64,000 nt of DNA from Ichthyophis bannanicus (GCA_033557465.1 CM066047.1:3162001-3226000), one strand, 5' to 3'; shown: positions 30,240 through 42,156, counted from the stretch's first letter. Notes: a model not told the origin generated them from the letters alone. A program made the numbers and translations.

Positions 30240-32830
30240 ATGGAAATGGGTAACAGGGGTAACATATGGAAAGCAGTGTGTATAAAAGCCCGTAGCATGG
30301 GGAATAAGATCCCAGATGTTGAAGCTTTGATGGGAGTGGCCGACTTGGATTTAGTGGCAGTTACAGAAACATGGTTCACAGAAAACCATGACTGGGATGT
30401 AACTATACCTGGCTATACTTTATTGAGAAAGGACAGGGTAGGAAGAAGGGGAGGAGGAGTGGCACTATATGTAAAAAATAATATTAAAGCTTTGGAATTA
30501 CAGAGCTTAAAAGGGAGAAAGGAGGCATTGTGGGTTAATCTAGAAAGAGAAATGTATTTGCATTGGTGTGATATACAGATCTCCCTCACAAGAGGAAGAG
30601 GTGGACAGAGATTTAATTGAAGACATACGCAGCATTGCTAGGAAAGGGGAAGTGCTACTGATAGGGGATTTCAATATGCCAGATATTGATTGGCACAATC
30701 CTGCTGCAGTATCATCTAGAAGTAAAGAGATCCTGGATTCTCTACAGGGAGAACTATTCAAGCAATTGCTAACAGATCCCACACGTGAAGGGGCCATACT
30801 GGACTTGGTGCTTACCAATGGTGAAAGTGTTTCTGATGTTATAGTGGGAGATCATTTTGCATCCAGTGATCACCAGATGGTGTGGTTCAGTATTAGGACT
30901 AGGGCTCTTAGAATCCATTCAAAGGTGAGGGTCTTAGACTTTAGGAAGACTAACTTTGCCAAGATGGGCCAATACCTCAGGGAGTTGTTAACGGGATGGG
31001 AACAGCTGGAGGATGTAGAAAAACAGTGGGCAAAACTGAAAGGGGATATTTTAAGGGCAAGCAACCTTTTTGTTAAAATGGTAAATAAAGGTAAAAGGAA
31101 AAGGAGACCGCAATGGCTTTCGAAAGAGGTAGTTGAAAAAGTGAAGAAAAAGAGGGAGGCCTTCATGAAATACAAGAAATCACAGAGAGAGGAAGACAGG
31201 CATCTATATTTGGAGAAATTTAGAGAAGCTAGCAAAGTAGTCAGGAAAGCAAAGATTCAAAAAGAGGAGGAAATAGCCAATGCAATAAAATGGGGGGATA
31301 AGACATTTTTCAGATATGTTAGTAAAAAGAGGAAGGGCAAAAGTGGTATTGTCAGACTCAAGGGTGAAGGGGAGGAATATGTAGAAGCTGATGAGGATAA
31401 AGCGGAATTGCTTAACAAATATTTCTGTTCTGTGTTCACAGATGAAGAACCAGGAGCAGGACCTCAGAAAACACCCACAAACAAGAACAGAAGCGAGGGA
31501 CATCTTGAACAATTTTCAAAAGACTGTGTTCGTGAGAAACTAGCTCAACTTAAAGTAGACAAAGCGATGGGACCGGATGGGATACATCCTAGAATACTGA
31601 GGGAACTTGGGGACGTTCTAGCAACTCCACTGATTGACCTTTTCAATGTCTCGTTGGAGTCGGGAGTGGTGCCAAAGGACTGTAGAGAGGCTCATGTGGT
31701 GCCTTTACACAAAAGTGGAGGTAAGGATGTGGTTAAAAACTACAGGCCGGTTAGTTTAACTTTGGTGCTGAGTAAATTATTGGAAACGCTGCTGAAAGAG
31801 AAAATAGTGAGGTTTCTGGAGTCCAGCGGATTACAGGATCCGAGGCAGCATGGATTCACCAGAGGCAGGTCTTGTTAGACAAATCTGATTGATTTTCTTT
31901 GGGTGACCAGGGAGTTGGACCGAGGGAGAGCCCTAGATGTGGTGTATTTAGATTTCAGTAAAGCCTTTGACACTGTTCCTCACAGGCGACTTAAAAACAA
32001 ACTGAGCCACCCTAGGGATGGACCCTAGAGTTACTGCTTGGATTAGAAATTGGTTGGGTGGGAGGCGACAAAGAGTTCAGGTAAATGGAGCTCACTCTGA
32101 GGAGAAAGATGTTACCAGTGGTGTGCCCCAGGGATCTGTCCTTGGTCCGATTCTTTTTAACATCTTTTATAGTGATATAGCAGAAAGGCTGTAGGGTAAG
32201 GTTTGCCTTTTTGCAGATGATATCAAAATCTGCAATAGAGTAGACACCCAGGAAAGTGTAGATAACATGAGGAGGGATCTAGCTAAGCTTGGAGAATGGT
32301 CTAGAATCTGGCAGCTGGGATTTAATGTTAAAAAATGTAAGGTCATGCTTTTGGGCTGCAGCAATCCAAGGGAGCGACCTCATTTGGAGTATAGTGTGCA
32401 ATTCTGGAGACCACACCTTCAAAAGGATGTGAACAGGATGGAGTCAGTGCAGAGGGTGGCTACTAAAATGGTTAGTGGTCTTCATTATAAAGCATATGAG
32501 GACAGACTTAAGGATCTTAATATGTACACTTTAGAGGAAAGGTGGGATAGAGGTGATATGATTGAGATGTTTAAATACCTCCATGGCATAAATGTTCAGG
32601 TGGAGAGCCTCTTTCAATTGAAAGCAAGTTCTGCTACGAGGGGACATGGGATGAGGGTGAAGGGGGATAGATTCAGGAGTGATTTGCGGAAATATTTCTT
32701 TACGGAAAGAGTGGTGGATCCGTGGAATAGTCTCCCAGTGGAGGTAGTAGAGATAAGGACAGTAACTGAAACCAAAAAAGCATGGGACAAACACAGAGGA
32801 TCTCTAAAGGAAAAAAGGGGACTGTTGTAG
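30240..32830 (+). pseudogene. CR1-B ORF2, endonuclease-reverse transcriptase
   Basis: The endonuclease starts in one frame (30240-30550: KARSMGNKIPD, VTETWFTENHDWD). An indel near 30550 moves it to the long frame 30568-31878, which holds GDFNMPDIDW, SSDHQMVWFS, the basic linker KKKREAFMKYKKSQ, GPDGIHPRILREL, NYRPVSLT and QHGFTRGRSC. There a TAG replaces the Gln codon. Beyond that, several shifts occur, though DFSKAFDTVPHR and [11 protein letters not shown] are readable. After the ~240-base deletion the C-terminal frame (32267-32830) ends with KYFFTERVVDPWN. Non-functional. Confidence 0.9.
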
Positions 32831-33496
32831 TTGTCGATATGGAAGGATAGATCAGATAGGCCATGTGGTCTTTTTCTGTCATCATATTTCTATGTTTCTA
32901 TGTAAGTTGGGACTCTTCAGCTTGGAGAAGAGATGTTTGAAGGAAGATTTGACAGAGGTCCATAAAATCCTGAGTTGCATTGAATGGGTAAATGCAAATT
33001 GACTTTCAAAAAAATAGTAAAAATAGGGGACATGCCAAGAAGTTACAAGGTAGTACACTAAAAACAAAAAGGAGAACATATTTCTTCACTCAGTGCATAA
33101 TTAAGCTTTGGAACGCATTACTGGAAGATATGGCAAAGTCAGTCAGTATAACTGAGTTTGGAAAAGTTCCTGGAGACAAGAGTCAATAGACTATTAATAA
33201 GGTAGATCTGAGAAGTAGTACAGAATCTAGATATTTTTTGAGATCCTGACAGGTATCTGTGTCCAGGATTGGCCACTTGGAAAAAGGATACCGGGCTTGA
33301 TGGACTTTTGGTATGAACCAGTATGGCAATTATATTCTCATCTGGTACTGAGGTATTACAGGTTAGTGATTGCCTATGGTAAAATGAGCTGCAGTAAAAT
33401 GTGATATTTTGTTGCAGCTTAGTAACTACCAGTCTTAATCTAGTTGAAGAAAATAGCTGTCCTAATGTAAAACAGATCAAAACATCCAGTTAACTT

Positions 33497-34080
33497 TAGG
33501 GCTGTGCCAAGACATAACCATGCCCTGTGCGCGCCGCCCATCTCCCCCTCTTACCCACACCTCAATATCCAGCCGGCTGCCTGCCCTTGCCCTGCCACCA
33601 ACACTTTTTGTGTTTTCTCAGCGGCAGTGGAGCAGACCTGACTTCAAATTTTAAAAAACAAAACAAAACACATGAGCTTTCTACTCCGTGCTTGCATGCA
33701 GATCTGAGCCCTCCCTCCTCTGACGTACAGTTTGTGTCAAAAAAGGGAGGGACTAGATCAGCCATTCAAATGCGGGTCTTTGCAACTCCACACTTGAATG
33801 TCTGGTCTGGTCCCTCCTTCCTCAGATGCAACCTACATCAGAGGAGGGAGACAGGGAGCAGAACCGCGTGCGAGTGCGAAGTCCGAAAGACACACATGTT
33901 TTTGTTTTTTAATCTGAGGTCAGGTCTGCTCTGCTACTGCTGGCTCTGCTGAGAAACACAAAAAGTGGCAGGGCAATGGCAAGCAGCGTGGGAGGGAGCC
34001 AAGGCCGGAAACCCAAAATGTGCCCTGTGCAGCTGTACCGCTCACACAGGGTTAGCTACAGTGCTGACCAGGTATATTCA
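33497..34080. repeat. Foldback element, copy 2
   Basis: Shares motifs and order with 25738-26262 (ATGCGGGTCTTTGCAACTCC, GTCTGGTCTGGTCCCTCC). It has inverted arms such as AACACTTTTTGTGTTTCTC-like sequence near 33600 against AGAAACACAAAAAGTGG near 33952, and CCCTGTGC near 33521 against GCACAGG-like ends. No coding frame. Confidence 0.6.
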
Positions 34081-34440
34081 AAGCCATTTACTTCACTTTT
34101 CAATATTCCAGTTAAAGCTACTAGGATAAGTTATCCCGTTAACTTTAATTCAAAATGTCCAACTGAATATCAGTCCTCCAAGTTTTCAACTGAAAATTTA
34201 TCTAAATTTATTTACCTAAAACTTAGGCATGACATTCATTTGCTTGGCTTTAGGTGTGTACATTAGGTACCCAATGCTGAAAACAAGTCCTATGTTCTCA
34301 AGGTTCCCCATCCTAAATCTGCTCCTGCAACTTCCCATGTTTTAGGATGCTAAACCTAAGACCCTACATTTAGAGACTTAGCCCTTGCCTCTTTGAAAAG
34401 GGGCCAATTTAGGCTCATATCTCCCACAATTGGATTCCTT
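34081..34440. other. Unassigned AT-rich sequence
   Basis: No frame or partner is recognised. The style (ATATTCCAGTTAAAGC, GTTAACTTTAATTC) hints at an old DNA transposon. Confidence 0.25.
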
Positions 34441-34700
34441 AACCCTTTCAGAATCAGCCTTCAGCTTCTTCCCTGTGCTCTCTCTTCCTCTGTAGCCCCT
34501 TTCTTGAATGATTGTTACCTTGTTTATGTATATAGTTACTGCATATTATATCACTGTAAATAGTTCTACATCATTTTACTGTAAATGAGAATATAACTTT
34601 TGTATTATTCATATAGTTGTTACCTGTAAACCGCATTTGATCTACTGGAAAAGGCGGTATAGAAATGTTAATAAAATAAAATAAATAAATAAATATTTAT
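34441..34700 (+). mobile_element. L2-clade LINE or SINE 3' tail
   Basis: GTAAACCGCATTTGATCTAC, AAAGGCGGTATAGAAATG and AAATAAATAAATA form the same kind of 3' end as the SINEs and as 59935-59998. No coding part is preserved. Confidence 0.6.
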
Positions 34701-34934
34701 GGGCATCTAAATTTACATGCCTAATCTACATAGCTAAATTTTGGCCACTTAGATTAGGAGAATTTTCAGCCAAACCTAGATTTTCAACTGAAACGTTTCA
34801 CCTAAATCTGAGCAATCAAATTTTGGCCATTAAATTTAGGGAACTCAGCATGGACCTGCCAGAGCCAAGCAAGTGTCCCTCCTTCAAAGTTAAGCTGAGG
34901 TCTGACAGCCCCCTAGCATCCCCCCTCCCTCTCA

Positions 34935-35345
34935 GTTCATACCTATCATTTCTGTAGCGCTACAAGGTTTACGCAGAGCTGTACAGAAACATGTAAAGTC
35001 CCTTCTAATAAGAGTCTAGTCAGCCTAGTCAAGAAAGATGAGACAACAACTGGGGGCTAGGATATATCTACGGGACTGGTAAGGAAACACAGAGGAGGTA
35101 AACAGGAGACTAGGGGATCAGGATCCAAAAGCAATCTCAAAGAAGTGAGTTTTTAGCCTCAGTTTGAACAGGGCCACAGATGGACCTTGACGTGCTGACT
35201 CTGGTAGTTTGTTCCAGGCATAAGGCACAGCAAGGAGTTGGAGTTGGCAGTGGAAGAGAAGTACACAGATGGCTCTTCTGAAAATGTGAGCTAAGGGTTA
35301 GCATTCCTCCCCTTCCCCCAGCATCTTCCTTCATGACCACCTCCT
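34935..35345 (-). mobile_element. L2-like LINE 3' fragment
   Basis: Minus-strand reading: a C-terminal coding remnant (CCALCLEQTTRVSTS ... TEAKNSLL), then a UTR ending CTTGTAGCGCTACAGAAATG, the usual L2 tail of this genome (compare the plus-strand copy running off the window at 64000). Confidence 0.65.
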
Positions 35346-35429
35346 CTCACATACCGGGGGTCTCAAAGTTTTGCCTTTATTGAAATTAGTGATGAAGGTA
35401 TAAAGTGTCCATGACTATCTATTTAACAG

Positions 35430-35740
35430 TTTAATGGAACAAAGCCTACATGCATTTAGCCCAGGAAAGTCTTGACTCACTAATCTGCTATATTTTTTTG
35501 AAGGTATGAATAATCAGGTAGATAAAGGTGAGCCGGTTGATAGATCCATATTTTCAGAAAGTCTTTGATAAAGTCTATCATGAGAAACCTTTGAAGAAAT
35601 TTAAAAGTCATATGATAGGAAACTATGTCCTGTTGTGGACTGGAAACTGGTTAAAAATTAGAAAACAGAGAATAGGGCTAAATAGCCAATTTTTTCAATG
35701 GAGAAAGGTGAATAGTGGGGTACCCCCAGGGATCTGCTAT
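35430..35740 (+). mobile_element. CR1-A RT fragment
   Basis: Both ends are truncated. It covers the RT segment from TNLLYFFEG through YFQKVFDKVYHEK to GVPPGICY and matches 11025-11290 with many changes, so it is an old copy. Confidence 0.82.
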
Positions 35741-36516
35741 CTTTATATTTCATACAATATGGGGAACTGCATTTGTCGTCTGGTGTGCTACCGCATGCGG
35801 AGCCTGGCATCTTGGGGTTTCAGTTTAATTTCTGTCTACATATTTTTATTTTTACTTTGTTGTGGTCACTTCTGTGTTCTGAGTGTGTGACCAAGGTCAG
35901 GTGTTCTGTTAACATGGAGTTTGTACGTAGGGATCTGTACTGTAGTAATTTGACTTGTACAGCTTTTCAGATAGGTGTATGGATGTTTTGGGGTCCATTG
36001 CAGTACTTAAATGCTGCTTTTTTTCTAGGTAGGCCTCCTGTTGTATGAAATTTGGAAGTGTATGCTGGTATGGTATGGTAGATTTGGCCTTGTAGATCTT
36101 CAGTGACTTTTGCAGTGTTTTATATTAGTTCACAATATGCCCGGCACTGGAGAATGTTTGTTAGTGAGATGACCAGAATCAGATTTTACTTTTTATTTTA
36201 TTTTTTTGGGGACTATCACAACTTGTTAGTATGATGCTAAGAATTTACTGCTAAGTATTTTTATTTTGGCTATGCATTTGCTCTTTCACTGCAATTTTTT
36301 ACAACGCTGGATCTGAAGGAAAAATACTAATATCGCTTGAAAAGAGCTCACAAAGTGGTTTTGGGAAAAAGGAGGGTAGGGTGCAGCCAACATTAATAAT
36401 AATGAGGGAGGGTTGCTGATTTATAGGTTACAGGGGGTGCTAGAAACCCTATAGATCTGGTCTCCCATACTGCAGACTTTGTAGCAGAATTCTACTCTCA
36501 AGATGCTACTAAATTT
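35741..36516. other. Unassigned sequence
   Basis: Short open frames (for example 35773-36048) have no recognisable family features. No repeat partner lies in the window. Confidence 0.3.
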
Positions 36517-37135
36517 ACTGTACATGCACTGCAAACATTTACACCTGGTTATAGTAATCCAGAATCTTCAAACAGCAATTTTCTATAGTGTCACAGATGA
36601 TCGGCTGCATTGTCTAGTTCTCTTTATTTTACAAATTTAAATGAATGCAGCACCAAATGTGTAATTCACTAATCAGGAAAGGTGAGGAAAGCGTAACACC
36701 CAATCCCTTTCCTTGGTAACCATAGTCAATTAATTCAAAGTTACATTTCCAGGTTCCTTTTATTGGCTGTAAAGATTCAGTATTTCTGGTTCGTGCAAAA
36801 GGCTTCCAATCAGCCCTCGAAACACCAAATCCCAGCATTCCATTACTAATTCAAATTAGTTAGAGTCCCCCATTCCACCTCTGCATCCATACCCGATGGG
36901 GCTGTGCTATGCAAATTAAAGATCCAGAACAGCTCCTGGACATTTTCCTGATTAGTGAATCATTATAAATTACTAAAATAAAGAAAATAGACTGAATGCA
37001 GCCGATCATCTATGACATTATAAGGTGATATGCTAGTTAATAGTCTGACAAAAATTCAGTCTTGAAGAAAATTGCTATGTTTGGAGATTCTGGGTTACTA
37101 TAAGCGGGTGCAATTGTTTGCAGTGCATGTATGCA
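36517..37135. repeat. Large imperfect inverted repeat (foldback element)
   Basis: The left end TACATGCACTGCAAACA (about 36520) is the reverse complement of the right end (about 37118-37134). Arms continue inward for about 125 bases on the left and 180 on the right: TAGTAATCCAGAATC, GATGATCGGCTGCATT and TTCTTTATTTTA pair with their complements, with a 45-base extra block in the right arm. ATTCACTAATCAGG pairs further in. No coding frame. It looks like a non-autonomous DNA transposon. Confidence 0.75.
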
Positions 37136-38308
37136 GTCGTTGCCCCTTGCATTTCCTCGGTTTCTCTTTTCTGTACTAAATTCATGATCGAACGAATAAG
37201 GTGGCAATAATGAATGAAGGTCTTATCACCTTAGCTGTATATTCATTTTTATCTTTCATGCTTCTATCTGATTTAGCACAGGTTTTTACTCATGCTAAAA
37301 GGTTAGCAGCAAGGTTTCTTATTTGGGGTACCAAAGTAATGCTGCTGCCACTTAATCAGAGGGTAAGAAGTGCAAAGCAGCACAGAAAAGCTGCAGGTTG
37401 TCAGTTGAACATACTGCATTATGATTATAACAGTAAGGAAAATTAGAGCAAGATGTGTTGCTTGGTATTTTGAAATAATTGCATTTCTGTGGTGATCTTC
37501 TGAGGATGATGTATATTATAACAGTCTGACAAGAAAAGCTTAGCAAACACTGTTGCCAAAGAGTTATTGGAGTTACCAGAGAAAAAACACATTATAGCAA
37601 GGCATTCTGAGATCCTGAAGCTGGTCTTTGCCATGTGCTACATAAAGCTGTTTCATTCTCTTGCATAGTATAAAATTATAACGAATTTAGATTACAATGT
37701 GGTTGGATGTACCTACAGATAATATTGGGGAAGTACTGTTCATAGTCTAGGATGAGTGATTCTTAATTAATGAAAAATCTGCTTTAGTGCACCAACTAAC
37801 TATTTTTAGATAAAATGGGTAAAAAGAAATATTTACATTTAAAATTCAGCTCACAGTAGGAGATGAGTAAGCCAGTGAAGTACCGTTCGGCTATCAGCTA
37901 TGATCTCTAATCACAACATAAAACTATAAAATGTTTCAATGGTTTTGTTTTCAGAAACCTAACGCTTTGCTATTTAAAGAAATACACTTCTTAATAACAG
38001 AGACGACAGTTTTTGAAGAAGAGAAGATGTGTTTGATCTATTTTCTTTTGTCGCACTATGATAAATAGTTTAGGATTGTCTTCATTATAAACTTTTTTTT
38101 TAAAACTCGGATTGCATCTCTTTTTTTTTGGGGGGGGGGGGGAAGGGTTGCACAGCTTTAAAACAATACTACAAATAAATGCAGCATTATTCCGATACCG
38201 ACATGTCTAACTATGTTAATATATATCCAATTAGGAAAAACTGGTTTGGTTTTGATTCATAATCTTGTTCGAGAACCTGAAAGAGCAAAAATGTATTTCT
38301 GTTATTAC
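37136..38308. other. Low-repeat sequence, no gene recognised
   Basis: Mostly AT-rich unique-looking sequence with a T-run then G-run near 38095-38143. Small open frames (37201-37446 and others) lack any supporting feature. If the minus-strand exon at 38309 is real, this is the start of its first intron. Confidence 0.35.
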
Positions 38309-38800
38309 CTGAATCTGCAAGACGAGGTCTGGTGCGATCGTGCTGATAGTAAATGAAATGCGGACAGTTGTCGTGTTCCAGAGTCCCATTAGAGCAAAGA
38401 TTAAAGAGCAAGTGGAGCGCTTTCTGACAAATCTCGACCTTTCCGTCTCCAGGCATTTCCCATCAGCATCCTTCCACCTTCTCGCAACTCTGACGAGTCT
38501 CCTGATCCCGGATCTACAGCATCCAACCCGACGAGGCTATTCGATCAGTACAAATAGGATTTCAGTTTCCACCGGTTGCTCTTCACTCCTAGCAGCAGCT
38601 GACAGGCGTCTCCCTGGCTCCTGAGGCTGGAAAAGCGCTCAGGGACGGCGGTATTTTATTTCTACGTTCATTTGCTAAGGTGACCGTGCAGGCATGTGTG
38701 AAGCAGCCGCTCTTTCCTAGTGCACGGTCAGCCTCGCCCCTTCCTCGGTGTCGTCTAAAACTCCCAGCTCGCCCATAAACTTTCATTGGCTTGACTGGCA
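38309..38800 (-). promoter_or_regulatory. Candidate host promoter and first exon
   Basis: The minus strand shows a CCAAT box (38785-38789), a TATA-like AAATAAAATA (38652-38661) and raised CpG content compared with its surroundings. A strong splice-donor match, CAG followed by GTAATAAC, has its last exon base at 38309. Several ATGs precede the donor: one at 38456 gives a 49-codon open reading, and one at 38389 gives exactly 27 codons in phase 0. I cannot choose between them or name the gene. No transposon match covers this block, which favours host sequence. The exon call is inference from signals only. Confidence 0.4.
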
Positions 38801-39237
38801 AATGGCTTCAGTCCTAATCTGCTCATTTATTGTATGCAAATGTATATTCTTCTGACAGAGTTACAAACGAGAACTCCGAATTTCTGGAGAGAATTCAGCA
38901 GAAACAAATATCTGTGCTGTTTTTTTTTTCTTATGAAGCAAGCTGGACAAACTAATTCACTGTCATGTAGATATAGACCTACAACTGTTGGGTTACATCA
39001 GATATCAATACAGGAGAACGTTTTTTAGGTATTGCTTACCTCTTTTTTTTCTCTTTATTTTACCTCTCTTTCATATTAGAGGTCTTCTAGGGTAAGACAC
39101 CAATTTATTTTCTGCTTATGCTTTAAGTGCTGTGTATGGCTCTGCCTTTTTCTTGTAGCATAGGAAGTCTTAAAGGAATGTATTATTTCTTCTTTGTATC
39201 TTTGTTTTCTTGTTAATTTTGAGAAATTATAAATAAT
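38801..39237. other. Unassigned AT-rich sequence
   Basis: No coding frame or repeat is recognised. Runs of T near 38915 and 39043. Confidence 0.3.
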
Positions 39238-39251
39238 AAATGTAACAAAGT

Positions 39252-40769
39252 GGGGGGATCCAAGATGGCGCTTTGAGTGGTCACAACCGGAGATGCTCTG
39301 ATCTGTTTCTGAGCCCTTTGGCATCCTCTGTGAGGTGGGTAAGGGGAAGAAGAAAGTGAAAGCCTGATTCCTGGAGGGCTCCATTTCCCAGCAGTTGAAG
39401 TTGTAGGTGTTCGGCATTGCTCCGGTCTCTGTTGGCTTCTTCCCAGGGTCAGCCTAGCAGGCACATGATGGGCAGCAGCGAGGAAGGGGCTTCGTTGAGC
39501 CCGGTGTTGAGAATTTCGCCCCCGAGGCCCAGCAGTTGTTGGAGGACCCGTTGTCTGATGTGGCGATGGGGGTTTCCTTGCCAGGAACCTTTCCAGTGAC
39601 TGAGTCTTCTCCCCTTGCAGATGGATCGGCTGTAGCTTCTGTGGAGGGATACCAGCAGACCGGATATCGTTGGGCAGGTGAGGTTGAAGGCATCTACTGA
39701 GCTGTTTCGGGAGTTCAGATAAATCATTGTGACATTGGAATCATTTTGGGATGCAATTCAAGGACTTAACTCCTCCATGCAGAGGTTTTCGTCTGGACTG
39801 GTGGGTGACTTTATTACCTTATCACAGTCTGTGGTTTCACAAGCTTATGCACTGGATCAATATTCTGGCAAGTGGGATCAATTTGAGACCAGAGTGAGTA
39901 AAATGCAAACTTTGGAGGAGGCCTTGCTGAAGGATCAAAATATTCTTGGGTAGGCATTTGGAATACTTGGAGAACCAGGTTCGCCGGAACAACTTACATC
40001 TACTGAATTTTCCCAGGTCGTCTATCATATCAGCTTTGGATATGGTAAAGAAGTATATGATTGAGGTTTTGGGAATGGACTCTGGCTCTCTTTCCCTCTC
40101 ATTAGGGCTCAATACCTTTCCCAGGGGGGGCTTCAGTCCTCCTGAAGAGCAGGGAGACTCTGGAGGATTAGACTGTACAGAGTTTTTAGAGTCCTCTCTG
40201 GAAGTGGTCATGTAGAGAGCTATCTTAATACTTACCTTTGCATTGGAATTCGACCATAATGCTGTGTTTAAATTTTATTTCTGCTCTATGAATAAATTGT
40301 TTTATGGCTCTAAAATTTGTATTTTTCCTGATTTGTCTAGATTTACCTAGAAGTGGCACGAGGAGCTTTGACTCTGGGCCTTGGCTTCATGTTGCAATTT
40401 CCTTGTGTTTGTATGATTGTGTGTGATTCAAAAAATTTTTGTACTTTATGAGTCTAGGCAAAAAAAGATTTTGTAGTGGCTAGAGAGGAGATAGGGGTTC
40501 AAGTCTCGCATTCCTCTGGAACAGCTGTAGGCCCGCTGGATGAGGTTAGATGAGGGGGTGCCCTCAGGTTTTTGATTTGCCTTTTGTATTAGGTATAATG
40601 TTTATTTATTTCCTTATTGAATCCTTTTTTTCTTTGTGTGAGCTAAATTATGTTAAGAATGGTGTCCAACATTTGTTGGCTTAAGTTTCCTTGTATCACT
40701 ATTGCTTCTTTTCACTTTTGTTTGTACTGAAGTGTTTGTTGAAAGATTTATAAATAAAAAATTTTAAAA
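39252..40769 (+). mobile_element. Half-L1 (HAL1-like) element: ORF1 without ORF2
   Basis: A 14-base TSD (AAATGTAACAAAGT at 39238-39251 and 40770-40783) marks both ends. The element opens GGGGGGATCCAAGATGGCG, like an L1 5' end, carries an L1 ORF1-type gene, then a 3' UTR with AATAAA and an A-rich tail. There is no endonuclease or reverse transcriptase, and at 1518 bases there is no room for one. Complete ends with half the coding content is the HAL1 pattern known from mammals. Confidence 0.8.
39729..40380 (+). pseudogene. L1-type ORF1 protein (RNA-binding)
   Basis: L1 ORF1p forms trimers on its RNA and acts as a nucleic-acid chaperone. The first part (39729-39950) encodes a helical segment with heptad-like spacing (FETRVSKMQTLEEAL). 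After a frameshift near 39950 comes the RRM-type region, with LENQVRRNNLHLLNFP and MVKKYMIEVLGM. A stop at 40213-40215 and continued reading give ILTFALEFDHNAVFKFYF and GSKICIFPDLSR, the C-terminal domain. The upstream part of the gene is degraded. Order and wording match ORF1 of vertebrate L1 elements. Not translatable as it stands. Confidence 0.75.
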
Positions 40770-40989
40770 AAATGTAACAAAGTATCAGTGAATTTTTTAT
40801 TTGCATTTCAGCTTCATATTTCAAACAAGCCTTGATATAATAAGTAAAACCAAAGAAAATAAAATACATATCAAATCATTTAACATTATTACTTAAATAA
40901 GTGCATATAGAATTCCAACATGAAATGGAAAATTTGGAAGCTAGGATAAACAACTACTATAAATAGCAAAAAGAGAGAGCAGAAAAAGC

Positions 40990-41320
40990 ATAGTTACTCA
41001 CCTGTAACAGATGATCTCCAGGAACAGCAGGAATGCAATCTTCACATTGGGTGATGTTCCCGATGGAGCCCACGTGGGAACAGTCCCCAGTATCAAATAG
41101 GAAAGCCTTTGGGAGCAGTCCACTGCGGCTGCATGCCTGCCTTCCCATCTCTTCTCCTCAGTGGTTTGTAGCTGAGAAGAAGAAGAAAACAAAAGAATGC
41201 TACAACTCCTAAGGGAGGAGGGTGGGTTGTGAAGGCTGATTCCTGCTGTTCCCGGAGATCACCTGTAACTACGCTATCTCCAGGAACAAGCAAGATTGCA
41301 GTCTTCACATATGGGACTCA
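40990..41320 (-). repeat. Inverted repeats at the DIRS copy 2 end
   Basis: The block AGCATAGTTACTCACCTGTAA ... ATCTCCAGGAACAGCAGGAA (40990-41035) has its complement near 41240-41275 (CCTGCTGTTCCCGGAGATCA). A further related direct copy sits at about 41276-41315. This is the same layout as the right end of copy 1. Confidence 0.75.
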
Positions 41321-42156
41321 CTAGCTTCCAGATACCAGACTAATATGGAGAGGCAAAAGCTGTAGCCAATGAGTTTGGAAGAATTGTGGCCTATTGGACT
41401 GGATTCCAGACAGCAACACTCCCCCGATGATACTCTGGTATCCTGTAGAAGTCAGGGATGGAGGAAAAGAGTTGAGTTTAAGTCCCAAAGAGGTGCCAAA
41501 GACAATGTCCCGACGAGAATCTCTGTCCAGCCAATAGTGTGCAGCAAAAGTATGAACAGAGGACCAGATAGCTGCCCGGCAGATGTCCTTAATGGCTAGT
41601 GAACAGAGGTTAGCTATGGATGCTGCCATAGTACGTGCATTGTGAGCATTGACCTGACCCTCCAATGAGAGTCCTGCTTGTGTATAAGCAAAAGAGATGC
41701 AATCTGCCATCCAGTTAGATGGAGTATGCTATGTCACCAGTAGACCCAAGTGACTAGAATCAAAGGAGATGAATAATTGAGAGGATCTTCTGTGATCTTT
41801 AATTCTATCCAGGTGGTAGGTCAGTGCTCGCTTGCAGTTTAAGGTGTGTAGCGCTGTGGTCTAGGGAAGAAAGTCGGGAGAATTACTGACAGGTTTAGAT
41901 GGAAGGAGGAAACCACCTTCAGGAGGAAATGTGAATGGGTACGCTGAACCACCTTGTCATGGTGGAACTGAGTATAGGGCGGATCCGCCACTAGAGCTTG
42001 CAGCTCACTTATGTGGCAAGCTGAAGTGAGGGCAATAAGGAAGATGACCTTCCAAGATAGAAACTTCAGTGAAGTGGTGGCTAAAGGTTTGATGGGTGGC
42101 TTTAGAAGTTGAGCCAGAACCACATTGAGATCCCAGGCCACCAGAGGTGACTTCAT
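41321..42156 (-). pseudogene. DIRS tyrosine recombinase, copy 2
   Basis: Two open stretches: 41839-42156 (WDLNVVLAQLLKPPIKPL, ALTSACHISELQAL, VADPPYTQFHHDK) and 41321-41710 (MADCISFAYTQAG, NAHNARTMAASIA, DICRAAIWSSVHTF, HYWLD). The His-x-x-Arg box (AHNAR) and the final Tyr (HYWLD) are kept. The first catalytic Arg, expected in SARxVSEL, has become Cys or His. A gap and frameshifts at about 41710-41840 separate the halves. Hence it is inactive but clearly the YR of this family. Confidence 0.82.

Larger units (their letters stand above)
29396..32904 (+). mobile_element. CR1-type LINE, family B, copy 2
   Basis: Collinear with copy 1 but with a longer 5' end and an internal deletion of roughly 240 bases (junction near 32374) that removes the segment between the RT core and RPHLEY. 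Ends GGCCATGTGGTC and TTTCTATG repeats. The AAGT shared by both flanks may be a short TSD. Confidence 0.9.
28993..33345 (+). mobile_element. Old CR1-A-like copy split by CR1-B
   Basis: The left part (28993-29395) and right part (32905-33345) are consecutive segments of a diverged CR1-A ORF2 C-terminus and 3' UTR. The left ends in YEERQK wording and the right resumes with LFSLEKRCLKEDL and the FFTQ block. Between them lies CR1-B copy 2. Confidence 0.75.

Noticed and set aside
37201..37446. 81-codon open frame as a small gene
   Set aside because: No motif, no splice or promoter context and no similarity that I can recognise.
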